A stretch of 64,000 bases of DNA from UBA9926 sp018645765 (GTDB lineage Bacteria > Pseudomonadota > Gammaproteobacteria > Pseudomonadales > Azotimanducaceae): the NCBI GenBank assembly GCA_949372755.1, contig CASIBO010000011.1, positions 248,001-312,000 on the forward strand. Reading direction: 5' to 3'. The notes beneath the pieces were generated by a model. The model had not been told where the DNA came from and ran no database searches. It was given only the letters and a program-made list of their open reading frames with translations. A program made the translations under genes and the position numbers. This document shows positions 52,873-62,259 of the stretch, piece after piece (positions within the stretch are counted from its first letter, which is position 1; every line of letters starts with the position of its first letter).

Positions 52873-54045
52873 ATGATCACCCACTACCCTTCGTTGAACT
52901 TTGATCTTGGCGCGGACATCGACCTACAGCGTGAGGCCATTCATGCTTTTGCCCAGGCAGAGATCGCACCACGCGCGCAAGAGATTGATGCCACCAATAG
53001 TTTTCCCCAGGACCTTTGGCGAAAACTTGGGGATATGGGGTTGCTGGGCATCACCGTTGAGGAAGCCTACGGCGGCACAGGCCTTGGCTATCTCGCCCAA
53101 AGCATTGCCGTGGAAGAGATCAGTCGTGCCTCGGCCTCGGTTGGGTTGAGCTATGGCGCGCACTCGAATCTCTGCGTGAACCAAATTTATCGCTGTGGCA
53201 CCGACGCGCAAAAACAACATTACCTGCCCAAGCTTTGTAGCGGCGAGCATGTCGGCGCGCTAGCAATGTCAGAACCCAACGCTGGCTCGGACGTTGTCAG
53301 CATGCAATTAAAGGCTGAAGCAGACGGCGATCACTTTCGGCTCACCGGCAATAAAATGTGGATTACCAACGGACCGGACGCCCAGGTTTATGTCATCTAC
53401 GCCAAAACCGACCCAGCGGCGGGCGCCGGCGGCATTACTGCGTTTATCGTCGATCGCGACACCCAAGGCTTTAGCCGCAACACCAAACTCGACAAGCTTG
53501 GTATGCGAGGCTCGAATACCTGCGAGCTTATTTTCGACAATGCCCTGATCCCCAAGGCCAATATTCTTGGCCAACTCAACGGCGGCACCGCGGTACTCAT
53601 GAGCGGTTTAGATTTTGAACGAACCGTCCTGGCCGCCGGCCCCGTTGGCATTATGCAGGCCTGCTTGGACCTCGCACTGCCCTATACCCATGAGCGCCAA
53701 CAATTCGGCCAGGCCATTGGCGAGTTTCAGTTTATTCAAGGCAAAGTAGCCGACATGTATGCTGATTTGGGCGCCTGCCGTGCTTATTTGTATGCGGTGG
53801 CGAAAGCCTGCGATCGAGGGGAAGCAACAAGAAAGGATGCGGCCGCGGTTATTTTGTACACCGCTGAAAAAGCCACGCAAATGGCGCTTCAGGCCATTCA
53901 AATTCTGGGCGGCAATGGCTACACCAATGATTATGCGGCGGGTCGATTACTCCGAGACGCAAAGCTTTATGAAATCGGGGCGGGCACGTCAGAGATTAGG
54001 CGAATGTTGATTGGCCGAGAACTTTTTAAGGAAACGCTGGCGTAA
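52873..54045 (+). CDS. Isovaleryl-CoA dehydrogenase
   Basis: A 390-residue acyl-CoA dehydrogenase. The catalytic base is Glu249 in GLDFERTVLAAGP, the position used by isovaleryl-CoA dehydrogenase (human Glu254), while the usual C-terminal Glu is Gly in YEIGAGTSEIRR. Other blocks: AMSEPNAGSD, WITNGPDA, IQILGGNGY. It would oxidise isovaleryl-CoA in leucine breakdown. In many bacteria it is followed by the methylcrotonyl-CoA carboxylase genes (liu operon); here it stands alone, followed by a repeat array. Confidence 0.92.
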   Translation: MITHYPSLNFDLGADIDLQREAIHAFAQAEIAPRAQEIDATNSFPQDLWRKLGDMGLLGITVEEAYGGTGLGYLAQSIAVEEISRASASVGLSYGAHSNLCVNQIYRCGTDAQKQHYLPKLCSGEHVGALAMSEPNAGSDVVSMQLKAEADGDHFRLTGNKMWITNGPDAQVYVIYAKTDPAAGAGGITAFIVDRDTQGFSRNTKLDKLGMRGSNTCELIFDNALIPKANILGQLNGGTAVLMSGLDFERTVLAAGPVGIMQACLDLALPYTHERQQFGQAIGEFQFIQGKVADMYADLGACRAYLYAVAKACDRGEATRKDAAAVILYTAEKATQMALQAIQILGGNGYTNDYAAGRLLRDAKLYEIGAGTSEIRRMLIGRELFKETLA

Positions 54046-54123
54046 TCGCTGCAAACCGGTCCACGGCTCGACCAGCACACTGGGCTCAGCCGGATTACGG
54101 CTGCACTGCATAGCGACGCAAAG

Positions 54124-54208
54124 CCTTTAGCGAGAGAGCCCTCAGCAATAAACAGCCTTCAGCGATAAAGAGCCCTCAGCGCTAAAGCACGCTCAGCGAG
54201 AGAGCGCT
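54124..54208. repeat. Five tandem copies of a degenerate 17-bp unit
   Basis: The unit is about CTCAGCGATAAAGAGCC. Copies start at 54124, 54141, 54158, 54175 and 54192, always 17 bp apart with a few substitutions each. It fills most of the gap between the convergent 3' ends of the isovaleryl-CoA dehydrogenase and P450 genes. No spacers and a constant period rule out CRISPR. A 17-bp period cannot preserve a protein frame, so it is non-coding. Confidence 0.88.
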
Positions 54209-54226
54209 TTTAACCAGGAAAAGTCC

Positions 54227-55366
54227 TCAGCAGGCCTCAAATTTCAAAGACAAATGATGAAAGCCTCGCAGCAAGTGTGACGGCACCCGTTCATTGAGGC
54301 CATCGCCTCGGGTGAGTTTTGGAAAGCGCGCAAACAAGTGGGTCAGCGCAATGCGCGCTTCCAAGCGGGCAAGGGGCGCGCCAATACAAAAGTGGATGCC
54401 GTACCCGAAGGTATGGTGATGGTTTTTCTCACGCGTCAGCAGGAACTCATCGGGTTGCGCGTACACCGCGGCATCTCGGTTAGCCGAACCCATAATCACA
54501 TGAACCAACTCGCCGGCTTCTAAGGTTTGGCCCTGAAACGTGGCCGCGCGGGTTAACCGCCGCCTCAGAAACTGAACAGGGCCATCAAATCGAAGAATCT
54601 CTTCAATGGCTTGATCAATTAATTCGGGCTGTTCAATTAATTGCGCGTACAGGTCCGGCCGATCGGCGAGTACATTCAACAAATTCCCCAGTAAATTAGT
54701 GGTGGTTTCATTACCCGCAATTAAGAGCAACATGCAAAAGCCAACGGCCTCGGCATCGGCCAAGCGCTCGCCCTCGAATTCTGCGTTCACCACCGCGCTG
54801 ACCAAATCAGCGCCCTCACGTCCCCTTCGCTCTGGAATCAAACTCTGAAAATAGGCGTACATCTGACCAATCTCAACCTCCCGATCCGCCATCGAGGCGC
54901 CGGCTAGAGTGCCCGTTAACGCATCCGACCAGCGTTTAAAATCCTCAGCGCGTTCAACGGGGATACCCATCATTTGGGCGATCACTGCAACGGGTAAAGG
55001 GGTGGTTAAGGCTTTAACGATATCGACCGATTTGCCCGCCGGAATGTTCGCGACCAGATCTTCCGCAATCCTGGATACATCCCCTTCTATCGCTTTAAGC
55101 ATCCGCGTCGTGAAGGCTTTGTTGACGATCCCGCGGAGCTGGGTGTGGCGCGGCGGGTCATCCGCCAACAAAGGCAAGGGTCCGGCATCGCCGCCCATGG
55201 CTTTAGAGGAAAAGGCTTCAGAATCTTTTAGCACCGCCCGAACATCATCATGTCGCGTGAGAATCCAAGCGCCTGTCTCTTCATCTTGCCAAATAGGTTG
55301 ATCCGCCCGCCATGTAGCAAAGAAACCATATGGGTTTTCGAGCAGTTCCGGCGTAAAAAATTTCAT
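54227..55366 (-). CDS. Cytochrome P450
   Basis: A 379-residue soluble bacterial P450. The I-helix oxygen-binding motif is AGNETT (217-222), the K-helix ExxR is EILR (256-259), and the heme-ligand loop is FGYGIHFCIGAPLARLEAR with Cys327. Substrate unknown. ATG 55366 has GAGG seven bases upstream; the TTG two codons earlier is less likely. Divergent from a Rieske oxygenase gene across 276 bp holding a palindrome. No ferredoxin gene is adjacent; the FprA-type reductase at 29.2 kb could supply electrons. Confidence 0.95.
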   Translation of the reverse strand: MKFFTPELLENPYGFFATWRADQPIWQDEETGAWILTRHDDVRAVLKDSEAFSSKAMGGDAGPLPLLADDPPRHTQLRGIVNKAFTTRMLKAIEGDVSRIAEDLVANIPAGKSVDIVKALTTPLPVAVIAQMMGIPVERAEDFKRWSDALTGTLAGASMADREVEIGQMYAYFQSLIPERRGREGADLVSAVVNAEFEGERLADAEAVGFCMLLLIAGNETTTNLLGNLLNVLADRPDLYAQLIEQPELIDQAIEEILRFDGPVQFLRRRLTRAATFQGQTLEAGELVHVIMGSANRDAAVYAQPDEFLLTREKNHHHTFGYGIHFCIGAPLARLEARIALTHLFARFPKLTRGDGLNERVPSHLLRGFHHLSLKFEAC

Positions 55367-55489
55367 GAGCAACCTCTTGGTTCAATTCACAGTGTTGGCT
55401 TCGATCATAGCGTCATCACCGGATAAAATCGAAAACAACGGCGAGCTTTTCAGGCCATCATCTTTGTACTCAGGGAATCACTAGACTTT

Positions 55490-55507
55490 ACATGTCAAGT
55501 GACATGT
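55490..55507. promoter_or_regulatory. Perfect palindrome between divergent P450 and Rieske genes
   Basis: ACATGTCA-AG-TGACATGT is an 18-bp site with perfect 8-bp arms, centred 144 bp before the Rieske ATG and 132 bp before the P450 ATG. Symmetric sites of this size in divergent promoters are typical operators for TetR-type and similar dimeric regulators. No regulator gene is adjacent. Confidence 0.6.
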
Positions 55508-55642
55508 TGTACCTTACAAAGCGGTCTGTCAACGGGCACTTCTATACGATCGGCCCGCCCTTGACTCCACTTGCTGCAGCGGGCACTTTAGATTGCTCAA
55601 CTGCCAACAAAACGTTTATCGAACAAGGACTGACTGCACCTC

Positions 55643-56899
55643 ATGGACGCCCAAGAAATTAAAACTTTACGCGCCTTAATGGAATATGAGGCCCGCCGCA
55701 GCGCGCCGCCCAAGGCTTTCCCGAGCTTGCCGGACCTGCCCGGTGGGCGCTACACCGACCCTGCGTTTATGGCGCTGGAGAAAGACCACCTCTGGCGAAA
55801 GAGTTGGCTATTGGCGGCCCATATTGACGAGGTGCCGGAGCCAGGCTGCTTTTTGCTCTGGGAAAATGCGGGCCAACCCGTCGTCATCGTGCACAGCGAA
55901 TCGGGTGGTGTGAATGCGTTTTACAATACCTGCAGTCATCGCGGCGCGCCGGTCGTGACCGAAGCCCAAGGCAAAAAAATCCGCCTCACCTGCCGATATC
56001 ATGGCTGGACCTACAATCACGAGGGCGAGCTGTTGTCCATTCGGGATCCGGAAGACTTTAAAGACCTGGATTTCAGTTGTCGGTCGCTCACCAAGGTCCG
56101 ATGCGAGCAATTCGGCAACCTGATTTTTGTGAACTTCGATGACGATGCGCCATCGCTGCTCGACTGGCTAGGGCCCATTGCCGATGAATGGGCAGAGTTT
56201 CGATTCGATCAATGCCGGCTTGCTGCCCGGCACCGCTTCACTCTCGACTGCAATTGGAAGATTGCTATGGAAGCCAATGCCGAGGTTTATCACGTTAAGA
56301 ACATCCATCCCTCGACCATTGCGCCGATCCTCGACGATCGCCGCAATGTGAATACACTCTACCCCAACGGCCATCATCGGATGATCGCCCCTCGCCCGCA
56401 AGGCGCGGTGAATACCTTGGCGCAAACAAGAGGGGATCTACCAGAGGTCGAATCGGTTGGTGAGATCGCACGAACCTGCACGCAATCTTATGGGATCTTT
56501 CCGAACTGGGTTTCGCCCTTAAGCGCGATGGTGATCCCGCCCTTATTGTTTTGGCCCAAGGGCATCGATCAGTGCACGCTTGAAACATGGACCTTTGCGC
56601 CAGACTGGGGGGATCGCCCCGCACCCGATCAGTGGACCGAAAACAACGGCGAGAAACTGATCAAGGTATTACTGGAAGATACTGAATTTGGCGCTTGGAT
56701 CCAAAAATCCGTTAATAGCTACGGCTTTAAAGGCGTGCCTCTGAGCTACCAGGAGGCTCGGATCTATTACTGGCATCAAAGCGCCGATCAACTCATTGGG
56801 GTCGACAAGATCCCAGCGTCGCTGCGAGTGCCTCCGGTCATTACCAAGGACTGGGTCTATCCAAACGACCCACGCCGCGCGGAACTCCCAGCCGACTAA
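55643..56899 (+). CDS. Rieske non-heme iron oxygenase, alpha subunit type
   Basis: A 418-residue oxygenase. The Rieske cluster is C97-x-H99 (CSHRG) and C117-x2-H120 (CRYHGW); the mononuclear iron site has His217 and His222 (AEVYHVKNIH). As in the Rieske protein at 46.0 kb, the bridging residue is Glu (Glu214) rather than Asp. No small subunit, ferredoxin or reductase gene is adjacent, which fits a single-component terminal oxygenase. Substrate unknown; the P450 next door and shared palindrome suggest joint regulation. Confidence 0.93.
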   Translation: MDAQEIKTLRALMEYEARRSAPPKAFPSLPDLPGGRYTDPAFMALEKDHLWRKSWLLAAHIDEVPEPGCFLLWENAGQPVVIVHSESGGVNAFYNTCSHRGAPVVTEAQGKKIRLTCRYHGWTYNHEGELLSIRDPEDFKDLDFSCRSLTKVRCEQFGNLIFVNFDDDAPSLLDWLGPIADEWAEFRFDQCRLAARHRFTLDCNWKIAMEANAEVYHVKNIHPSTIAPILDDRRNVNTLYPNGHHRMIAPRPQGAVNTLAQTRGDLPEVESVGEIARTCTQSYGIFPNWVSPLSAMVIPPLLFWPKGIDQCTLETWTFAPDWGDRPAPDQWTENNGEKLIKVLLEDTEFGAWIQKSVNSYGFKGVPLSYQEARIYYWHQSADQLIGVDKIPASLRVPPVITKDWVYPNDPRRAELPAD

Positions 56900-56953
56900 C
56901 GCCAGCCTTGTTTTGATCACGTCGGCGGGCGCACGGTTTCCGACCGGGTTGTT

Positions 56954-57565
56954 CTATTGGTCCGCCAGCGCCCGCGCCACCGACGGCCGCGACTGCATCA
57001 TGTCAAACCATGCCGGGGCGCCCGGAATCAACGCCAACAAATCAACCTCGATCACCGCTTTGGCCGCGCGATTGGCCAGTATGAAGGAAAAGAAGCCGAC
57101 AATATCGGCGTAGGTCATCTCATCACCCTGTATAAAGGGCCCAAACTGCGTCAGTCGCGCAACGGCCGCGCAGCCTTTAGGCAGATCCCGCGCCAGGTCT
57201 GCTACCACCGATTCCGCAACGGGCTTGCCGCGCAAGGCCCCAAAGCCGCGCCGGGCAACCAGCTCAATATTCAATTCGATCACCTGCGCAATCTCTCTGA
57301 CCTTGGCCTGCTCAAAAGCGTTACTGAGCAGCAGCGACGGACTCGGCGCCACCGCTTCCAAATATTCTAAAATCGCTATCGATTCCGCTAAAAAGCCGTC
57401 CGGTGTTTCAATACAAGGAATTTTGCCCATCGGGCTTTTCGCTAAGTAACCGGCATCCTGCGATGGCGGCGTTAAGACTTCTTCAAAGGCCAACCCTTTT
57501 TCAAGCAGGGCGACTTTGACCATGTTGTAGTAATTGCTTAAGGGGGCACCATAGAGCTTGATCAT
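56954..57565 (-). CDS. Glutathione S-transferase family protein
   Basis: A 203-residue protein with an N-terminal thioredoxin domain (MIKLYGAPLSNYYNMVKVALLEKG), the cis-Pro and glutathione-binding block GKIPCIETPDGFLAESIAILEYLE, and an all-helical C-terminal domain (TYADIVGFFSF). The exact class is not clear. Its start overlaps the stop of the DUF2147 gene (ATGA), so the two are cotranscribed. Confidence 0.92.
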   Translation of the reverse strand: MIKLYGAPLSNYYNMVKVALLEKGLAFEEVLTPPSQDAGYLAKSPMGKIPCIETPDGFLAESIAILEYLEAVAPSPSLLLSNAFEQAKVREIAQVIELNIELVARRGFGALRGKPVAESVVADLARDLPKGCAAVARLTQFGPFIQGDEMTYADIVGFFSFILANRAAKAVIEVDLLALIPGAPAWFDMMQSRPSVARALADQ

Positions 57566-58101
57566 TCGACTTCCTTTTGGGTCGTCTTTTTTGAGGCGGA
57601 TGAATCCGCCGGATTGTTTTCTGGTATCCGCTGAGCGCCTGACGCCGCTTGTTCTGACGCGCCTTGCTCAGGCACCCGCTGCCAAGACCGGGTTTGATAC
57701 AAGAACCCGACATGGCCGCGAACAAACAGGGTTTCGTCCTCCAACCAAACCGACCCCCGATACGATTTCCCGCTCTCTGGGTCAAAAATGGTGCCTTTTT
57801 GCCAGACGTTTTTTTTGAGCGTGAGACCATTAATGACTTCCATCCCGATGACTGGCTGACCGCGCCAGTCGCCTTCACACGCCTCGCAAACAGGATTTCC
57901 TTCAGAGCCTTGATGCAAACTCTGAACATAACCAAACAGTTGCTCGCCTTTAATTTCAACCGAAACCGTCGATTGCAGGACCCCGCTTTCATCGAAGGTC
58001 TGCCACAACCCCGTTGGGTCGGCGCGAACGTCTGCCCATAAATCAGCGCTCATCAAAAAGGCGATAACAATCATAATGCGCAACAAGGATCTCATCTGCA
58101 T
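57562..58101 (-). CDS. Exported DUF2147-family protein
   Basis: A 179-residue protein with a signal peptide (MIVIAFLMSADLWADVRA region), then the DUF2147 pattern: DPTGLWQTFDESG, NPVCEACEGDWRGQP, GLTLKKNVWQKGTIFDPESGKSY. The family forms small periplasmic beta-barrels thought to bind a ligand; the role is unknown. The C-terminal 40 residues are low-complexity, rich in Gln, Ala, Ser and Lys. ATG 58101 has AGGAG six bases upstream. Confidence 0.88.
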   Translation of the reverse strand: MQMRSLLRIMIVIAFLMSADLWADVRADPTGLWQTFDESGVLQSTVSVEIKGEQLFGYVQSLHQGSEGNPVCEACEGDWRGQPVIGMEVINGLTLKKNVWQKGTIFDPESGKSYRGSVWLEDETLFVRGHVGFLYQTRSWQRVPEQGASEQAASGAQRIPENNPADSSASKKTTQKEVE

Positions 58102-58379
58102 AGGTTGCTCCTGTGACTCGATTCGGCTTGATTCATTGTCTTGCTCGTCAGCGCCTGCGCCGATGCCTAAGCGGGTTGTCCCCGAGTTTGGGCCATACGT
58201 CAATCGATCAAAACGTCCAATGGGGTCCCTTAAAACGGGATCCACCATCTCTGCCGCGCGACGCTTTTCCCTCATTCAACCCGTTACGGTCGTTACCGGT
58301 TCACGCCGCTCAATCCCGCGCTTGACGCTTCGCCGAGACCGATCGGCGCGCCTTTCTCCGCAGGCCAATCTCCTAGGGC

Positions 58380-58853
58380 TTAGGCCTCCGGATTGGCATG
58401 GATCGGATCGACCCAATACAAACCTTCCGGATCTTCGACCACGGGAATATCAAGATTCACCACAACCGGTTCTTGGTTACTCCGGACCAAGACACAATGC
58501 AGCGGTTCATCCGTGCTGGCATTGATTTCCTGATGGGGCACATAAGGTGGAATAAAAATAAAATCGCCGGGGCCCGCTTCACAGACAAACTCGAGGGTCT
58601 CGCCCCATCGCATCCGAGCCTTGCCGCTGATGATATAAATGATACTTTCAAGATCACCATGATGGTGAACGCCCGTTTTTGCATCCGGATGAATCTCAAC
58701 GGTGCCCGCCCAAAGTTTCTCGGCGCCTGCAGTTGCGCGATTAATCGCCGCCGCGCGGTTCATGCCTTCGGTTTGCGGGGTGTTGATATCAAGATGTTGC
58801 CCACTCACAACTTTTACCCCATGGTGCCGCCAGTCGTTGTCTGAACCGCTCAT
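58380..58853 (-). CDS. Cupin-domain protein
   Basis: A 157-residue single-domain cupin. Motif 1 is GVHHHGDLESIIYIISGKARMRWGE with three clustered His and a Glu as likely metal ligands; motif 2 is PGDFIFIPPYVPHQE with the fourth ligand. Cupins of this size include dioxygenases, isomerases and sugar-binding proteins; I cannot pick one. It is separated by nearly 280 bp from the DUF2147 gene downstream and appears to be a single gene. Confidence 0.88.
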   Translation of the reverse strand: MSGSDNDWRHHGVKVVSGQHLDINTPQTEGMNRAAAINRATAGAEKLWAGTVEIHPDAKTGVHHHGDLESIIYIISGKARMRWGETLEFVCEAGPGDFIFIPPYVPHQEINASTDEPLHCVLVRSNQEPVVVNLDIPVVEDPEGLYWVDPIHANPEA

Positions 58854-59194
58854 GATTTAGCCTTAAAACGTTGTACTTAACTGACGCCAAGGGAAACACG
58901 CCAGCACAGATGGCGCAAGACCAAGGCCAGTGGTTTTTTCAAGACCCTAGAATCCGTTTTGGGGAGGGTAGGCGTCACCACCACCAGCTGCCGCATCAAA
59001 CCAACTGCTCACCGTACAAACTTGGGCGTCTCTTAACGATGCATGCTAGTCTTCTAACTTCGTTGTTCACCATATCATCTCTTTTTAGGGTCGAGTCATA
59101 AACCGGTGTTTTGCAGAAAGATGATCCTTTTTCGGATATTAAACGCCTTGCCAAGAATCTCAGACCCCAGAGATAATTCATCACGGAATTACCT
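58854..59194. other. 341-bp intergenic region upstream of sppA
   Basis: No gene is visible. It separates the divergent cupin and sppA genes and should hold both promoters. I found no convincing -35/-10 pair, repeat or structured RNA in it. Confidence 0.5.
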
Positions 59195-61024
59195 ATGACT
59201 CGATTTTTAAAACTGCCCTTTCAACTCTTTTGGGGGCTCTTAAAAGCCCTTCAAACACTCTTGTTCGGACTCATTGCGCTAGGCCTTTTTTTGGTGCTCG
59301 TCGCCGCGCCGTTTTCTGACGACGGCAGTCAGATGCCAGAAGATGGCGCCCTGGTGCTCAACCCATCTGGCGTTTTAGTCGAAGAAAAGACCGCGGTTGA
59401 TCCACTTAATTTCTTAGCCGATGACGGCGGGCCCAGCGAAGTATTGGTTCAAGATCTGGTTGTTGCGCTTGAGCTCGCCCGCGATGACCCTCGCATCACA
59501 ACCCTTGTGCTGAATCTTGATAACTTTGGCGGCGGCTTAATGCCGCATTTGGAAATCGTTGCCGACGGGATTCGCGATTTTCGGGCAGCCGGCAAGAAGG
59601 TGATTGCCGCGAGCAACGGTTATAGCCAGTCCAGTTTGTTGCTGGCAGCCGAAGCCGATGAGATTTTAATGAACCCGGAATACGCGGCACTGCCGGAAGG
59701 CTTCTCAGCCTACCGAACCTATTTCAGCAGCCTGCTGAACCGCCTTAATGTCACCGTGAATCTGTTTAAGGTCGGCCAGTACAAATCAGCCGCCGAGCCC
59801 TACTTTCAAGATCGTATGTCCGATGAAGACAAGCAAGCGCGACTCGCTTACCTCAATGCTTGGTGGGATACCTATACCGATCGGTTTGAAACCGCACGTG
59901 GCCTGCCCGCAGAATCTCTCAACGACACGATCGATAATATTCAAGCGGTGCTTGAATCCGCTTCTGGCAATTTGGGTCAGTTAGCCTTGAATTCAGGCTG
60001 GGTTGATCAATTAATGAGTGATCGTGAACGGGCAGAATATTTGGTCGATGTCATCGGCGCCGATGAGGAAGATGAGCAGCGCTACCGAGGCATCGGTTTT
60101 GAGGATTATTTAGCCCTGAACCCAACCGAGGCCGAAGCCTCAGAACACAAAATTGCGGTCATCACCGCCGTTGGCGGCATTGTCGATGGCTATGCTGACG
60201 CGGGATCCATTGGCAGTCTAACGCTGCTGGAACGAATCCAGCAGGCGCGCGACGATGACGCTGTGAAGGCGATTGTCCTGCGGGTCGATTCGGGTGGCGG
60301 CAGCAAATCCGCATCCGAAATTATTCGCCAGGAGTTAGCCCACGCCCAAGCCGCCGGCATACCGGTTGTTGCGAGCATGGGATCGCTTGCTGCCTCGGGC
60401 GGTTACTGGATCTCCGCGACCGCCGATCGTATTTTTGCCCATCAGAACACCATTACCGGCTCGATTGGAATTTTTGCCATCATCCCAACCTTTGAAAAAG
60501 TCCTCAACGAATATGGTGTCTTTGGCGATGGGGTTGCAACCACACCACTTGCGGGCGCCGCAAGTGTCGATCGCGGGATCCAGCCGATTTATGCAGGCCT
60601 CATCCAGCAGGTTATCTTGTCCGGCTACGACCAATTCCTAGCAGTCGTTGCAGAAGGTCGTAACATGACGCCCGAGGCGGTTAATGAAATTGCGCAAGGC
60701 CGCGTCTGGACCGGCACGAAAGCACTGGAACTTGGCCTGGTTGACGAAATTGGAGGCCTTGATGAGGCCATACAAGCCGCCGCTGAAATCGCCGGCATTA
60801 CCGACTATGCAATTTGGCGGGTCGAGCCGGAAGCCTCCCGGCGACAGCAAATTCTTGAGGCCCTGACCGCAGAGATCAAAACCCTTGCACCCGCCGTCAA
60901 ACGCGACCCGATTACGCAATACTGGCGCGCCATGCAATCAGAAGTTAGAACTTTGGCGCGTTTTAACGATCCGCAAAAAGCTTACGTGATTTGCGAGACG
61001 TGCCCCAGCCCCTTGGCGCGCTAA
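59195..61024 (+). CDS. sppA: Signal peptide peptidase SppA, 67-kDa form
   Basis: Membrane-anchored serine protease that digests cleaved signal peptides. The 609-residue protein is the double-domain form. An N-terminal helix (about 20-38) anchors it. The catalytic pair is Lys197 (GQYKSAAEPY) in the first half and Ser401 (AASGGYWIS) in the second, as in E. coli SppA (Lys209/Ser409). Other blocks: VLRVDSGGGS and TGSIGIF. The stop overlaps the convergent glycohydrolase stop by four bases. Confidence 0.96.
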   Translation: MTRFLKLPFQLFWGLLKALQTLLFGLIALGLFLVLVAAPFSDDGSQMPEDGALVLNPSGVLVEEKTAVDPLNFLADDGGPSEVLVQDLVVALELARDDPRITTLVLNLDNFGGGLMPHLEIVADGIRDFRAAGKKVIAASNGYSQSSLLLAAEADEILMNPEYAALPEGFSAYRTYFSSLLNRLNVTVNLFKVGQYKSAAEPYFQDRMSDEDKQARLAYLNAWWDTYTDRFETARGLPAESLNDTIDNIQAVLESASGNLGQLALNSGWVDQLMSDRERAEYLVDVIGADEEDEQRYRGIGFEDYLALNPTEAEASEHKIAVITAVGGIVDGYADAGSIGSLTLLERIQQARDDDAVKAIVLRVDSGGGSKSASEIIRQELAHAQAAGIPVVASMGSLAASGGYWISATADRIFAHQNTITGSIGIFAIIPTFEKVLNEYGVFGDGVATTPLAGAASVDRGIQPIYAGLIQQVILSGYDQFLAVVAEGRNMTPEAVNEIAQGRVWTGTKALELGLVDEIGGLDEAIQAAAEIAGITDYAIWRVEPEASRRQQILEALTAEIKTLAPAVKRDPITQYWRAMQSEVRTLARFNDPQKAYVICETCPSPLAR

Positions 61025-62106
61025 GAAGTCCTAAGCGAGACTTCGACCGCAAGCGTTCGGGTCACAAGATCCTCGAGATTTAAAACCGCTTGACCTGCGA
61101 GCGACACGCCAACGGCGTCATCCCAAGGCGCAAGCCAATGCCTTGGAATGGCTTTACCTTGTAGCGCCCATAGGGCGCCGACCGTTGCCCCATTGCAATC
61201 GGTATCCAAACCTTCTGCAACCACGTCCCCGATGGCGGCACTAAAGTCGTCGGGATGGCGTAACAACGCCCAAATAACAAGCGCTAAATTGTTCACCGTG
61301 TGCACCACATTCAGGTGTTGGTAGCGTTCTCGGATCACAGCGCCGCCCGAGGCCGAGGCGGTTTGGGACTGGGCGAACTGAATAGCGCTATAGCAATCAC
61401 TATTGTCTGGAATCAATTCAAGGGCAGCTTCCACGCCGGCCAGCAAGGTGCTGCCACCAGCAACCACCGCGCCAATCACGGCCACCACGACCGCGCCATA
61501 GACCCCCTCACCGACATGAGATAGTTGCGCATCAACCGTTGCCAGTTCTGCCGCTAAGGCGGGATCACCGGGCGCCACCCAACCATACACATCCGCCCGA
61601 ATTTGCGCGCCAATCCAGTCGTTATAATCATTTTGGGCGCACTCCAGAACATCAAACCCGAGCGCGCCGCCTTCAGGGAACCATTCCCGGCCTCGACTGA
61701 TTAATGTGCGATAGGCAGCCCGCTCGGCCGTGTAGGTACTACCAAGCGGCAGGTGCAACAGCCAGGCCCGGGCGACATCCTCTGTTGCAAGCCTTGCGCC
61801 CTTGGCTTCGAGCATCATCAAAGCCAGCACAGAGTAATTCACATCATCATCAGGTAGGCTCGCCTTTAATTCTCCCTTGCAACAGGCTTTGAGCAGCAGC
61901 TCTGGCGCTTGGCCCGGATCATAGGGAATGTAATCTCGCAGCGGTAAGGCCTCAACGGCACTCAGATAACCTTGCAGGGCCTCCGCGCCTGCTCGCATCG
62001 AGAAACGCTCAACCGCTTTGCCCAACATACAGCCCGCAACCCGACCTTGCCATGCGCCTCGAATCCGCGCGGCGTAGTTGTCCGGCAATTGTTTTCGGTT
62101 CGTCAC
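61021..62106 (-). CDS. ADP-ribosylglycohydrolase family protein
   Basis: A 361-residue all-helical enzyme of the DraG/ARH family, which removes ADP-ribose from proteins or small molecules using two Mg2+ ions. The N-terminal block is WQGRVAGCMLGKAVE, the first acidic metal cluster is LPDDDVNYS, and the second is EGLDTDCNGATVGALWA. No ADP-ribosyltransferase or nitrogenase gene is near, so the substrate is open; related proteins process ADP-ribosyl or nucleoside compounds. Confidence 0.88.
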   Translation of the reverse strand: MTNRKQLPDNYAARIRGAWQGRVAGCMLGKAVERFSMRAGAEALQGYLSAVEALPLRDYIPYDPGQAPELLLKACCKGELKASLPDDDVNYSVLALMMLEAKGARLATEDVARAWLLHLPLGSTYTAERAAYRTLISRGREWFPEGGALGFDVLECAQNDYNDWIGAQIRADVYGWVAPGDPALAAELATVDAQLSHVGEGVYGAVVVAVIGAVVAGGSTLLAGVEAALELIPDNSDCYSAIQFAQSQTASASGGAVIRERYQHLNVVHTVNNLALVIWALLRHPDDFSAAIGDVVAEGLDTDCNGATVGALWALQGKAIPRHWLAPWDDAVGVSLAGQAVLNLEDLVTRTLAVEVSLRTS

Positions 62107-62259
62107 ACTGGTTCTCCTTTTGGTGCACTCACGGTTCCCAACGCAGCGGAGCCTGTTATCAGCTGTCTTTTACACAGCACCAATTCACCCAGCAGTTATA
62201 TAACGATCTGGTGCACGGCCTTGTCAATCTTCTGCCCGCCCTGAGCGCGCCGACCTAAG

